This document shows, in pieces, positions 54,001-62,918 of a stretch of DNA of 64,000 nucleotides. The stretch lies in contig CBDDGV010000004.1 of NCBI GenBank assembly GCA_965228005.1, positions 930,001 through 994,000 on the forward strand. Reading direction: 5' to 3'. Positions within the stretch are counted from its first letter, which is position 1. The number at the start of each line of letters is the position of its first letter. Below the pieces are notes generated by a model. The model was not told the origin of the DNA, did no database searches, and worked only from the letters and a program-made list of their open reading frames with translations. The stretch comes from JBCCXZ01 sp965228005. GTDB lineage: Bacteria; Planctomycetota; Planctomycetia; Pirellulales; Lacipirellulaceae. The position numbers and the translations under genes are program-made.

Positions 54001-54341
54001 TGACCGCGTTCGGGTTCTTCGCGACCCTCGCCCTCGCCGCGTACCTGGAAGCGCGTTCCCGCATCGCACTGGTAACCGCCGCGCTCGCCGTGTTGGCTGT
54101 CTGCAGCACCGTCTGGCCGCACTTGGCGCCCTCGTTGACGCTGGGTGTTTTCGGAGGCGGTGCCGCCGCAGGGGCGGCCACGCTGCTCCGCCGGTACACC
54201 GCCCTAGGCCAGGACGCGTCCGGCGGCGCGTCGCTGCCCGGCGTGACGGACTCCGCGACCCACTCCTGGACCGGGGCCCACCCCACCGCAGCCAGCCAAG
54301 CCGGCTCCGGCGTCGAGGTCAGCGCGAGGTCTTCGGCGTGA
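51060..54341 (+). CDS. Giant secreted membrane-anchored protein, unknown function (module 1)
   Basis: Protein of 1,093 residues that I do not recognise by family. It has a signal peptide (LRLAWLIMLVLSATSAATAQ), a long ectodomain dominated by short beta strands with few Cys, and near the C-terminus (about 970-1,055) two to three membrane helices (VFSRAWLVLLTAFGFFATLA and IALVTAALAVLAVC), followed by a short Ser/Ala-rich tail. Segments such as QVTVRTPPGYVCDLAGGPYA have look-alikes in the next gene (VVAWAPPGYSACLASAVPSG), which supports paralogy. Its stop codon overlaps the next start (GTGA at 54338-54341), so translation is coupled. The ATG at 51060 is chosen because the signal peptide begins there. 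Confidence 0.8.
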   Translation: MTLSPHNRGLRLAWLIMLVLSATSAATAQEGLAQSEAEDPVQALSSQAGPAGTEPDVFLIPDETGKLRRVVGATYEELMRAWSGRPGAAANAPPGAVVEQLSGTVDIGEEDALVRLRAVVRKTTAGRVRAPLLMPGLMIEQSSLTPEQGVLAVEPGTSGYALWLWGPQGERFELELKGRVRLRQQDETSLLKLSVPSAVSQRLELHFEQPVSVLRSSPGVRAVAGQADRGTTLEAVGGVSPIEVEWSEPRSGELSEPTVLTADSLVRVEVQNDRVLCTADIRTQTPASARRGIRVRLPEGFRAAEGVPGQRRVEGNLLELSPLKDDGDGRRYRLVCEAPSPGSSVSSSLSMPAFEILGAYTQQGRVEVASTDRLRVFCQMQGNLRQVPLGEPEAAPDAARPVGRYEFGGTDWVLKLTTDPVRRVVRVRPAFDLRLAAGHAELIAEFDYLMTGPGDSLLRVALNQWKIIDAPEASGDALDASRCYVSSDGTYVMHLRSPATTSTRVRLKLRRDSQGGQRQFSLPEPIGGSVLPGSMTVDADPELVLNPDPKAMVGLSSLARTDRSALADGAFYYRTFFREVAFATRVSQRPVRLDIDLLTAVAMENGEAAVTQQYSCAVQYGQVRELELLVPRGLLERGVVLELREGEQWRPLDTAEAAAALEADGAAQDAAAPVRVRLDSPLEGLSEFGVRYLLPVEPDATRRPTAWDVPLCAVEANSLARQVTVRTPPGYVCDLAGGPYATLWSRDPAAPDQGGATLFSSSGQPWAIALSVSPVGQASPSRAEVEKAWLQSWVVAGVQQDRQRFRLRGEGELRLRLPAAAAGLPIEAKLDGLPVEVQEADDAVIRIPLPNLPDRSETAEDSAAPARTLEVRWLRPLRAGLPSVSPMQIDGADADFPVVWELVLPPGQVLGRIPEGFTSSAPFGERPRSQESGVDSEIARWMDWPDEEAAPWSGSRYVLVALSQPAETRVFVFSRAWLVLLTAFGFFATLALAAYLEARSRIALVTAALAVLAVCSTVWPHLAPSLTLGVFGGGAAAGAATLLRRYTALGQDASGGASLPGVTDSATHSWTGAHPTAASQAGSGVEVSARSSA

Positions 54342-57300
54342 GACGCTGCAGAGCCGCCATCCGCCGCCTGATCGCCCTCGCTTGCCTGATGGCAACGCCT
54401 TTCGTGCACGACACTCTCGCGGGCGCGGAACCACCTGCCGAACCAAGACCGACCGTGCGTCGGGTCTTCGTCCCGGCGGACGCGATCGATTCGGTCCTCC
54501 CCCTCACCGGGCCGCTCCTTGAGATCAGCGGCGAAGAACTCCAAACGCTGTTCGACGGCGCCGCGAACGACGGAGCGGCTCTGCCCGCCGCGTGGGTCCG
54601 CAGCGCCGTGCACCGCGTGGTGGAGTCGCCGTCACGCCGCCGCCTGGCGGGGGTCTCCAGGCTCGAGGTCGAACGGCTGCCGTCGGCGACGACATCCGCC
54701 TTGCTTTCGCTCAGCCCGATGAACGTTCAGATCGAGTCCGCCGAGTGGGTCGACCGGCCGGACGATACCGTCGCCATCGGTTACTGGCACGGCGCAGACT
54801 CTCAGCCCGTGCTCGGGGTCGCAGCGCCGCGTTCGGGCTCCCTCGAGATTGCCTGGTCGGCCGACGCCAAGACGATGGCGGACCCCAGGGGCAACGCATT
54901 CACCGACTATGAACTCTCCCTCCCAAAGGCGACCGAGGCTGTGCTCGAGCTTCAGCTGCCCGAAGGACGTGAGCCGACCCTCACCGGCGCCGCCCGGCGC
55001 GATGCCAACAACGATCAACAAGCTTCTGTGGCTTGGCGCTTCGCGCTGGCGCCCGCCGATACCTATAAGCTCCGCGTTGCCGAAGGCAATGCTCTCGCAA
55101 AACGACCCGCCTGCCGTTGGGACTGCCACAGCCGGTTCACGGTCGACCGCGGCGGCGTCCACGGCGAGCACCGGTTGCGGGCCCGCTTCGCCGGCGCCAT
55201 GGAAGGAGTGGCAGAGCTAGCCGTTCGCGGAGACGCTAGGATCACTGGTCTGGAGCATTCCCCTTCGGGGGCCGTGGACGCGCGCCTGCCGCACGGCCCA
55301 ACCTCTGCCAAGCTGCGTCTGAACGCCGGCGCCCGAAGCACGTTTGTCTGCCGGACGGTTTCGCCTCTCGTGCTCGGGCAGCCGCTCGAACTCCCGGCCG
55401 TTCTCGTCAGCGGCGGCGAATGGTTGGAGGGTTCCACCGAGCTCGAACTCGCGGAGGGTTTGCGTCTCGTCGACCTGCAGGCCAAGAATGCCACGCCCCA
55501 AGCCGCGTCCCCTTCCCCGACCGACGGGGCCGGCCCGGCTGTGACGGCCGTGCACCACTCCCCGTCGGCGCGTTTGTCGGTCGTGATCGAGTCAGAAGCA
55601 CCGGCATTCGCCACGCGCAGTGTGAGCAGGGTCGACCTGGGCTCGATCGAGTCCTCCGGCACGCTCGTCTCGGAAGTGACCGCCTCGTCGGGGCCGCTCT
55701 TCGAGATCGAGGGCAGCCTCACCCCGGGCTGGGTGGTCGAGTCCGTCGAAACCGATCCCCCCGGCAGACTCCAGTCGTGGCAGAGCACCGACGGCCGGCT
55801 CCGCCTCGTGTTGTCGGAGCCGCTCGACGCCGGCGGCGCCGTCAAGGTGCGTGCCGACGGGAGGCTTCCGGCCGCACCGGACTTCGCGTCGCCCTCGGCC
55901 CGCGACCTCAGGCTCTGCGAGTGGGGCAACAACCAGAGCCGTGCCCATGCGCTCATCGTCGACCGCGACCGCGAGCTGCTGCCAGACGACGCGGCCCTTC
56001 TCGAAAAGGCTCTAGTCACCGAGCAGTCCTACGCCGATTCCTTCGGCTCGATCGAGCCGATCAGCCCCGGTCAGCAGGCGGTCGACCTCAGCGTGCTCCC
56101 GGCGAACCAGCCGCTCTTGCTGGGGGCGGCGGCCCCGGCTTACTCCGTGGAGAGCGTCCTGCGCATCGAGTGCGGCGACGATTACCGCTACAGCTTCCGG
56201 TGCGAGGCGACCCCACAACGGGGCTCGCTATCGGGGCTGGTGTTCCGCTTTCAGCGGCCGCTGCCCGAGGACGCCCGGTTCTACCTGGAGTCCGACGGCG
56301 AGCGGATCGAAGCGGCTCCCAGCGTCGCGGAAGACGCCCAAGGGACGCCCGCCTATACGCTGCGCATCCCGGCGGACCTGCCGGCGCCCTACACGCTCCG
56401 CATCGAGTTCCGAGAAGACATCGAAACGCACGACGCGTGCAACCCGATCCGCTTTCCGACAGCTGCGTCCGAGCAGTGCTGGGTCGCGGTGCATGCCCCG
56501 GCCGGCAGCGTCGTCGTCCGCCCCGGCGGGGGAGTGGCCGCGCCCGTTCCGTACGCCGACGCCAAGGAACCGTCCGACGGCCCTCCGCTCGTCGCCGCGT
56601 TCCGGCTCCCGCCGCGTTGGGTCTGGGACCCGCGTGCGCTGCCCGTCATAGTGCCCGCCGAGAACGCAACCGCCGCGGTCGGGGCAATCCCCCTCGAGTC
56701 AGCCGTTGTCGAACGCCGCCTCGTCGTTCTGCCAGAGGGGCGAGTCGTCCACACTGTACTATGTCTGGTGCAGCCAGGCGAAGTGCAGTCGTCGGAGTTC
56801 CAGCTGCCGCAAGACGCCAGCGACGCGTGGGCCCAAATCGGGGAAGGCCCCAGGCAGCCGATTAATTCTGCCGGGCGGATTAGCGCAGCCGAATTCTCAC
56901 TGCCCGAGGGCGAGACGCGGAGAACGGTGAGCTTCGGGTACGAAACCCGCTCACCCGCCGGTTGGGGCGGCATCAGGCTCAGCCCGGAACGGGTCGTGGG
57001 CCTGTCGGCCGTCGGCAAGCAACGCGTCGTCGCCTGGGCCCCGCCGGGTTACTCGGCGTGCCTTGCGTCCGCGGTGCCGTCCGGCCACTCGGCATGGAGC
57101 CGGATCGCGGGGCCCTTCGGCATCGGGCGACACGCACACTCAGACGCGGCAGACCTCCGCGGGCAGCCTTCCGGGTACCCCGGGTGGACCCCGTACGAGT
57201 TCGCGTTCGTGGGGGAACCGGGGCCCATCCACTTCTACCGCAACGCCGAAGCAATGACGCCGCGTTGGGTCGTGGGTTTAGTCGTTGCGGCTGCGGCAAC

Positions 57301-60300
57301 GGCGTTCTTGCGACGGTCGGCCCGCGCACGTGCGGCACTGGTCCTCGCCGCGGCGGCGGCGCTGGCGTTCTGCCCGCCCGGTTGGTTGTGGCTGGCGCAC
57401 CCGTTGTTCTTTGGCTCGCTCCTCGGCACGGCGTGCGTCTGCTGGGCGAATCCGGTCGGCCTCTCTTCCCAATCAGCGGAAGCCATCAGAGGGCAGGCGA
57501 CCGCGGTGTGCGTCCTTGTGCTCGCTTGCTGCGCAGCCTCCGAGTGTCGCTCCGCCGAGACGGTCCTGCAGAACGACACATCCGCCCGACCGCCCGTAGT
57601 GGTTCTGCCTTACGACGGCGACTACCAACTCGGCGCCCCGCTCGCTTCGGAATCCGCGCTACGGCTGCTCGCGGGGAACGCAAGCGTGCACCGAGCAGAC
57701 CGCTCGGGCTACGTCCTCCTGAACGCCGAGTACACCGGCGACGCGAAGACCGGCGACTGGCGGTGCGTGTGGGACATCTACTGCAAGGAACCGAGCGGCC
57801 GGGTCGAGCTGCCCATCAGCCGGCAGGACGCAGAGTGGTCCTCGACGGCCCTTGTCGCGGGCGTGGCCCAACAGGTGCAATGGAACCCAGACGGCAATCG
57901 TTGCCGGCTCAGGATGCCCGGCCCGGGACGCTACCGGGTCGAGTTGACCTGCCGCATAGCGCGTGAGCCGGCGGATCGGCCTGACCGGTTCCGGTTCGCG
58001 GCGCCTCCTGCCCCCAAAGCCGTAGTGCGGATCACCGGCCTCGCGCCGGGCGAGGTTGTGCGGTTCTCAGTGACGGGCCTCGCGCACGAGGCAGACGAGG
58101 CCGGTTCAGTCACTCTACAGGCGGCCCACGCAGAGCGTGTGGAAGTCGTTTTCGACGATATGCCGCCGCAGGCGACCGACGACCAAGCCAACCCGCGAAC
58201 CGTCCTCTGCTGGTTGAGGGTCGGACGGGAGCGTGTCCTCCTGGAGGTGTTCCAGTCCACCGAGACGTGCAACACAGCCGCTGAGACAGTGCTGCGCACG
58301 CCGCACTCCTACCGGAAAGTCTCGGGCGTCGAAGAGGCCGACGGGGTCACAGTGTTCGCGTCCGATCGAAGAAGCGGCGTCGGCAGCGTCTACCAACCCG
58401 AGTTGTTCTGGGAGGGCGCCGCACCTTCGGACGTGCGGTGGGCGGTCTCGGTCGACGAAGGGCTCGAGCAGTCGTTGCGGCTCCCGGTCGGCAGCCAAGA
58501 GGTCCAACCGGAAGCCTTCGCATCCGCCTGGCCCGGCGAGCTAGCGCCGCCAGACGCCGCGTTCACCACGAGCGACCCCGACGAGCCGTGGCGGATCAGC
58601 GTAGCGCCCGAGCCTGCGGAGTTCGCGGCGGAACAGAGCGCGAGCCTTGTGTTCGACAGCGCATCGGTCGGCATCGAGTACTCCGCGGAGGTCACCGATC
58701 TGAAAGGCGGGGTTGTGCTGCACAAGCTGGCGGTCGACCCGTCATTTGAAGTGCGGGCGGCGTGGGTGCAGCTGCAGGGCAGCGAAGACCGCGTGCCCCT
58801 CCGCACGACGCGACCATCCCCCGGGATTGTGGACGCCTTCCTCCCGAGCGTGCTCCGACAACCGCACACACTCAGGGTAGAAGGCCGCGCGACCCCTGAG
58901 GGCGGCAGACTCGAGCTGCCGGGCGTCGCCCTGCGTGACGATCCGCCCGGATCGCACCGTTTGTCTCTCGCGCACACGAAGCGGGTCCGCCTCGATTGCT
59001 CGGGGGTTGGCGTGCCTCTCGAACTTGAGTCTGCGGTCACGACCAAAGGCGACGAGCCAATCCCATTGGGAGAAGTCGAATGGTCTTCAGAATCTGATCC
59101 GAGCCTCGGGCACGTGGTCGCTCAAGAGTACCGATCGCGGTTCCAAGCGGTCGCCATACTGAGTGTCACCGAGGACGAAGCAGGTGATCGTTTGACGCTC
59201 GACGGCGTCGTCACAGCGTCCGATGGCCCTCTGGAGTGGATCGCACTCGAGCCGCCCGCGGTGTGGCGTCGTCTGCGGCTCACCTGGGACGGGCTGCCCG
59301 ACGCGGAGCCGCTGCCCCGAGGCTCTACCCTGGTGCTCCGATTGCCCGAACCGCTTGAGAGCGGTCGTGCGCGGTCGTTCCGCATCACGGCAGAATCTGA
59401 CGAGCTGTCGGCAGGCGGCCTCCTGGCCCGTTTCCCGGGCGCCGCGGACGAACAGGCATTCGTGCGGGTCTCTTCCGAACAGCCATCGCTGCAACGGGCC
59501 GCTTCCACGCGCGGCGCTCGCGCCGCCTTGCCCGAGCTGCTCGCCAAGCAGGTTGCTGAAGACCCCGACAACCACGTCTTCCGCCTAGACGCCGGCGCTC
59601 CCCGTCAACAAGTCTTGCCGAGGGACGATCAACGCATTGCCGCGCAGGTCGGGCCTACGCTCATCGAGGCGGCCATCGACTCCACCGGCTCCGCCCTGGC
59701 CAGGGCCCGGGTGCTCGTCACCTCCGCCGACGCCGATGGCCTGCAACTCCGGCTGCCCGAGGGCGCCGTCCTGCAGCGGCTGGAGGTCGGCGGCGTCCGG
59801 GCTCCCAAGACCGCGGATTGGACCACCCGCATCCGCGTCGACATCCGGCCGCAGGGCCTGCCTCGTTTAGTAGAGGCCTGGTACCGGTTGCCGCAGGGCG
59901 CAAAGAACCTGGAAGCGCCGCAGTGGTACCAGAACCAGAGCCGCGTCCCCGACGCGGGTTTCTATTGGACGGTCACCCGAGCCGGAGAACCCCTCCCCGA
60001 GGCGCCGCCGGCAATCAACCCGCCGGGAGGCCTTCAAGACGAAGCGTTCCAAAATGATTGGGCCTCTGCGGCTCAACAGGAATCGGCCCGGCAGATGTTG
60101 CTCCCCAGCGAGTACCGCGCTTGGCAGCAGGAGACCCGTCTGCCGGACACTGAGCAAGAGGGCCTCGCAGGGGTGTTCGGCACTGTCGAAGGTCGACTCA
60201 GGTTTGCAACGGCCCTCCCCCGTGTGGAAGTCCTCGCGCAGAGTCCCGGCGGCTTCGTGACAGACGGACGCGCGCTGTTCGTGCTGATCATCGCGTGCGC

Positions 60301-60553
60301 AGCCTGGTTGCACGCCCGGTTCCGCTGGACCGACACGCGCCTCGCGGCGGCGTTCTTGCCCGGCCTCTTGGCGCTCTCTGTCGCCGCGCTGGCCGCGTTG
60401 CCGCTCAGCACTGCTGAGGCGCTGCTCGCCGCGTGCGCAGCGTTGTGCGTTGCGGTCCAGCTCGCGGCCGCCGGCCCGCCCCGCTCCCGCGCCGCCTCTG
60501 CGGTTGCGCACCCGGCGCCCCCGCAGAGCGGCGTGGGGCAGAGCCGCGCCTGA
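54338..60553 (+). CDS. Giant 2,071-residue protein, apparent fusion of two modules
   Basis: The GTG start overlaps the upstream stop by 4 nt and opens a signal peptide (RRLIALACLMATPFVHDTLA). Ectodomain 1 runs to about residue 970, then membrane helices fill about 975-1,042 (WVVGLVVAAAATAFL; ALVLAAAAALAFC). Immediately after, a second signal-like sequence occurs in the middle of the protein (AVCVLVLACCAASECRSAET, about 1,056-1,075, with an in-frame GTG at 57506), then ectodomain 2, and final helices at about 1,975-2,046. Each half has the length and layout of the upstream 1,093-residue protein. The simplest reading is that two ancestral genes fused. No catalytic motif was seen. Function unknown; envelope or surface placement is inferred. 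Confidence 0.82.
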   Translation: MRRCRAAIRRLIALACLMATPFVHDTLAGAEPPAEPRPTVRRVFVPADAIDSVLPLTGPLLEISGEELQTLFDGAANDGAALPAAWVRSAVHRVVESPSRRRLAGVSRLEVERLPSATTSALLSLSPMNVQIESAEWVDRPDDTVAIGYWHGADSQPVLGVAAPRSGSLEIAWSADAKTMADPRGNAFTDYELSLPKATEAVLELQLPEGREPTLTGAARRDANNDQQASVAWRFALAPADTYKLRVAEGNALAKRPACRWDCHSRFTVDRGGVHGEHRLRARFAGAMEGVAELAVRGDARITGLEHSPSGAVDARLPHGPTSAKLRLNAGARSTFVCRTVSPLVLGQPLELPAVLVSGGEWLEGSTELELAEGLRLVDLQAKNATPQAASPSPTDGAGPAVTAVHHSPSARLSVVIESEAPAFATRSVSRVDLGSIESSGTLVSEVTASSGPLFEIEGSLTPGWVVESVETDPPGRLQSWQSTDGRLRLVLSEPLDAGGAVKVRADGRLPAAPDFASPSARDLRLCEWGNNQSRAHALIVDRDRELLPDDAALLEKALVTEQSYADSFGSIEPISPGQQAVDLSVLPANQPLLLGAAAPAYSVESVLRIECGDDYRYSFRCEATPQRGSLSGLVFRFQRPLPEDARFYLESDGERIEAAPSVAEDAQGTPAYTLRIPADLPAPYTLRIEFREDIETHDACNPIRFPTAASEQCWVAVHAPAGSVVVRPGGGVAAPVPYADAKEPSDGPPLVAAFRLPPRWVWDPRALPVIVPAENATAAVGAIPLESAVVERRLVVLPEGRVVHTVLCLVQPGEVQSSEFQLPQDASDAWAQIGEGPRQPINSAGRISAAEFSLPEGETRRTVSFGYETRSPAGWGGIRLSPERVVGLSAVGKQRVVAWAPPGYSACLASAVPSGHSAWSRIAGPFGIGRHAHSDAADLRGQPSGYPGWTPYEFAFVGEPGPIHFYRNAEAMTPRWVVGLVVAAAATAFLRRSARARAALVLAAAAALAFCPPGWLWLAHPLFFGSLLGTACVCWANPVGLSSQSAEAIRGQATAVCVLVLACCAASECRSAETVLQNDTSARPPVVVLPYDGDYQLGAPLASESALRLLAGNASVHRADRSGYVLLNAEYTGDAKTGDWRCVWDIYCKEPSGRVELPISRQDAEWSSTALVAGVAQQVQWNPDGNRCRLRMPGPGRYRVELTCRIAREPADRPDRFRFAAPPAPKAVVRITGLAPGEVVRFSVTGLAHEADEAGSVTLQAAHAERVEVVFDDMPPQATDDQANPRTVLCWLRVGRERVLLEVFQSTETCNTAAETVLRTPHSYRKVSGVEEADGVTVFASDRRSGVGSVYQPELFWEGAAPSDVRWAVSVDEGLEQSLRLPVGSQEVQPEAFASAWPGELAPPDAAFTTSDPDEPWRISVAPEPAEFAAEQSASLVFDSASVGIEYSAEVTDLKGGVVLHKLAVDPSFEVRAAWVQLQGSEDRVPLRTTRPSPGIVDAFLPSVLRQPHTLRVEGRATPEGGRLELPGVALRDDPPGSHRLSLAHTKRVRLDCSGVGVPLELESAVTTKGDEPIPLGEVEWSSESDPSLGHVVAQEYRSRFQAVAILSVTEDEAGDRLTLDGVVTASDGPLEWIALEPPAVWRRLRLTWDGLPDAEPLPRGSTLVLRLPEPLESGRARSFRITAESDELSAGGLLARFPGAADEQAFVRVSSEQPSLQRAASTRGARAALPELLAKQVAEDPDNHVFRLDAGAPRQQVLPRDDQRIAAQVGPTLIEAAIDSTGSALARARVLVTSADADGLQLRLPEGAVLQRLEVGGVRAPKTADWTTRIRVDIRPQGLPRLVEAWYRLPQGAKNLEAPQWYQNQSRVPDAGFYWTVTRAGEPLPEAPPAINPPGGLQDEAFQNDWASAAQQESARQMLLPSEYRAWQQETRLPDTEQEGLAGVFGTVEGRLRFATALPRVEVLAQSPGGFVTDGRALFVLIIACAAWLHARFRWTDTRLAAAFLPGLLALSVAALAALPLSTAEALLAACAALCVAVQLAAAGPPRSRAASAVAHPAPPQSGVGQSRA

Positions 60554-61090
60554 TCAGGTCACCGAGTCGGAAGAGAAGAACGTGTCGGGGATCGTCCGTT
60601 CGACAATCCGGCCCACCTCGTCCTGCGTCCGCCGCTGACCCACCGTGTGCCAGGCGGAGACCTCCGCCAGCTCGGGCATCAGCGCGATGAGCTGGTCGAC
60701 CAGCATCTCGGCGACCTTCTGCTCCTGCCGACCGGCGGTCGCTTCCGACAGCGCCTTGGCGGTCTTCATCACGCGGAGCATCGCGGCGCGCTTCTCGACC
60801 GGGTCGGAGAGCGGGCCGTCGCAGTCGACCAACAGGTCGCTCAGCGGCACCTCCAGCACCGCCTGCCAGCGGAGCAGGGTGGAGATCGGCAGGTCGGTCC
60901 CCGGCGACTCCTGGTGCCTCACGTCCTGGATGCTCACGCCGAGCTTCCGCGCGGCCGACCGCAGCGAAACGCCCTGCTGGTGACGCACTTCTCGAAGCCG
61001 ATGGAGCGGGCGTGTGTTGCTACTCAAGGCTGCTATCCCTCCCGTCACGCCCACTCCACCGGTATTCAAACCGTAATCTGCGGTGCTCAT
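60554..61090 (-). CDS. Helix-turn-helix (XRE-like) DNA-binding protein
   Basis: Protein of 178 residues. The N-terminal 33 residues are Gly-rich and low complexity. A lambda-repressor-like HTH follows (RLREVRHQQGVSLRSAARKL; GVSIQDVRHQE, about 34-65), then DLPISTLLRWQAVLEVPLSD, as in XRE proteins. The second half is helical (ATAGRQEQKVAEMLVDQLIA) and could mediate oligomerisation. The start at 61090 has GGAG 9 nt upstream. It converges head-on with the giant-protein gene: the two stop codons are directly adjacent with no intervening base. Its target is unknown. Confidence 0.8.
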   Translation of the reverse strand: MSTADYGLNTGGVGVTGGIAALSSNTRPLHRLREVRHQQGVSLRSAARKLGVSIQDVRHQESPGTDLPISTLLRWQAVLEVPLSDLLVDCDGPLSDPVEKRAAMLRVMKTAKALSEATAGRQEQKVAEMLVDQLIALMPELAEVSAWHTVGQRRTQDEVGRIVERTIPDTFFSSDSVT

Positions 61091-61605
61091 GCCTACTCTG
61101 CTCCTTGGCTGGCCGCGGCATCGGTACATCGCCAGCGGGGGTCGGACGGCAAGTTCGCGAGAATCGCTTGGCGTGTTCAGACGCTTGCCGCGCAGCCCGA
61201 TCGGCGGTGCCGCGGTAGAAATGGATCTGCTGGTTCAAATGAGATAAGTGTGCAGCCGCCAGCGATCAGTGCTGTGCTACCGCGTTCATGACCCGTCGCA
61301 GAACCTACCAGCCAAGAAAGGTTTTGCCCCTGCCGAGGGTCGACCGTGTGAGTTTCTAGCAGCGGCTTTGCCGCCCGCTTATCCTCTGGCCGACGACATC
61401 ATACACACGCGGTCGCCGCCGACAAGGCACACAAACGTGCTGCAAGGCGAGTGGGGGCCCGCACTTGCGGTAGGGCCGTCGCCGATGCGCAGTGGACACT
61501 CGATTCTTGGATCGGCCGCCCGCCCAGCGCAGTTTGGACCGCGCTAATTGGTAAAGCACTTCACCCCCGTTAAACAATCGCCGGGGGCGTGAAGAGGAGC
61601 CGCTC
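61091..61605. other. 515-bp intergenic region, nothing recognised
   Basis: The upstream region of the HTH gene and the downstream region of the short GT2-like gene (both minus). No convincing gene or RNA was found. CACCCCCG (61562-61569) and CGGGGGCGTG (61582-61591) can pair to form a hairpin 15 nt beyond the GT2-like stop, possibly aiding termination, but there is no T run. Confidence 0.4.
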
Positions 61606-62193
61606 TTAAACGACCGATGGCATTCCCGTCGGCATCGAGGGGCCCGACAACGCGGAAGGCGGCACCGGCACAAGCCCCGCCTCCCGAGGCCTTTCCGATT
61701 CAGAATGGTCCAACCGGACGCTTACGAACATTCCGGGCGAGCGGTGGGCTCGCTCCATGCTCTCCTGCAGTCGGTGCATGTCGCGGAAGCGCCGCGACCC
61801 ACGAGACGGAGATCGGTCCGAGGCTGGAGCAGCGCCGCGACGCGTCATCTGCTCCAGCATGCTCCGCAGCAGGCCCGCGTCGATCGGGTCCACCCCGTTG
61901 TGGACGACCGCCGAGGCCCCCGGGTGCTTCCGGGCCACCCTTTCCAACACCGCCTTCAGGCCGCTCCGCACCGGCTGACGCAACGCGGCGACCTGCGGGA
62001 AGATGCGCGACAACTCGCAGGCGGCCTCGTAGGTCTGGTCGACCGAGCCGTCGTCCACCACCGCCACCCGCACGTCCAGATCGAGATCGGCGGCGACTTC
62101 GAGAACGGCGGCGACCCTGCGTTGCAGGTCGCGCTCGCCGTTGTGGACCGGTAGGACAATCGTCGGCGGTTGAGGCGTCGGCGGCTGAGGCAC
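61606..62193 (-). CDS. Short GT2-like protein, probably not catalytic
   Basis: Protein of 195 residues with the first half of a family 2 glycosyltransferase: PTIVLPVHNGERDLQRRV, then VVDDGSVDQTYEAACEL with the nucleotide-binding DDGS (47-50). The position of the D-x-D metal motif reads VVHNGVDPIDAGLL (96-109), so the usual D-[AG]-D is absent. The remaining C-terminal part is Arg/Ser/Pro-rich and unlike a GT2 acceptor domain. It is shorter than normal GT2 enzymes (about 230-330 residues). It may be a degenerate or regulatory GT2 relative rather than an active enzyme. The start is GTG with AGGAAG 7 nt upstream. Confidence 0.72.
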   Translation of the reverse strand: MPQPPTPQPPTIVLPVHNGERDLQRRVAAVLEVAADLDLDVRVAVVDDGSVDQTYEAACELSRIFPQVAALRQPVRSGLKAVLERVARKHPGASAVVHNGVDPIDAGLLRSMLEQMTRRGAAPASDRSPSRGSRRFRDMHRLQESMERAHRSPGMFVSVRLDHSESERPREAGLVPVPPSALSGPSMPTGMPSVV

Positions 62194-62457
62194 GGGCGTC
62201 TTCCTGGGGCTGCTGCGGCAAAGCGGGGGGGCGACGCCCCTTCACTCACGTACTCATCATCGGGCCGGCCGCCCGCCAAGCTGCACCTCCCGGCCGCGCG
62301 GACCGCCTTTCCCGGTCGTGCGGGAAGCGCGGACCGGTGACCCCGCGAACGTGCTCGTAGGCTGCACGCCCCCGCTCCGGTATGATGCCCCTGCGGCATG
62401 AGGTTCCTAGGAACTCTGCCGCGCGTACCTTCCCGTCCCGAAGAGGAGCGACAACCA

Positions 62458-62835
62458 GTGGCACAGTTGCCAGACTTCAGCCGCGGAGGAGGGTTGTTGC
62501 CCGTGGTGACGCAGGACGCCGAGAACGGGCAGGTGCTGCAGCTCTCCTACATGAACGAAGAGGCGTGGCAGGAAACCCTCCGCAGCGGGACCGCCGTCTA
62601 CTTCAGCCGCAGCCGCAACCAACTCTGGAAGAAGGGCGAGACCAGCGGCCACGTCCAGCGGGTGGTCGAGGCGCGTGTCGACTGCGACGGCGACGCCATC
62701 CTGCTCCGCGTCGAACAGCACGGCGCCGCCTGCCACGAGGGCTACCGCAGCTGCTTCTTCCGCAAACGAGAAGGCGACGGTTGGCTGACGACTGAAGAAC
62801 GCGTTTTCGACCCCAAAGAGGTCTACGGCGAGTAG
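62458..62835 (+). CDS. hisI: Phosphoribosyl-AMP cyclohydrolase
   Basis: Histidine-biosynthesis enzyme (about 125 residues) hydrolysing the adenine ring of phosphoribosyl-AMP. The core signatures are VTQDAENGQVLQLSYMNEEA, GTAVYFSRSRNQLWKKGETS, and the metal site VDCDGDAILLRVEQHGAACH followed by SCFFR, with all three Cys in place. It is a stand-alone HisI with no HisE fusion. The GTG at 62458 with GAGGAG 9 nt upstream fits the family length; the frame is open to 62398 and an ATG there would add 20 residues with poor similarity to the family. It is followed 83 nt later by a RidA gene. No other his gene is in the window. Confidence 0.95.
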   Translation: MAQLPDFSRGGGLLPVVTQDAENGQVLQLSYMNEEAWQETLRSGTAVYFSRSRNQLWKKGETSGHVQRVVEARVDCDGDAILLRVEQHGAACHEGYRSCFFRKREGDGWLTTEERVFDPKEVYGE

Positions 62836-62918
62836 AACGGCTTGCAGGAGTGTCCTCCGAGCCCGATTTCGAATCGCCCTCACGCTTTCGAACCCACGCA
62901 ACGGAACAAATACGCCCC

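Noticed and set aside
53675..54337. N-terminal extension of the 2,071-residue protein
   Set aside because: This part overlaps the upstream giant gene in another frame and is Arg-rich; the GTG at 54338 opens a proper signal peptide and a GTGA overlap.
61225..61245. T-loop-like GGTTCAAAT
   Set aside because: The flanks do not pair into a T stem and no acceptor or anticodon arm was found.
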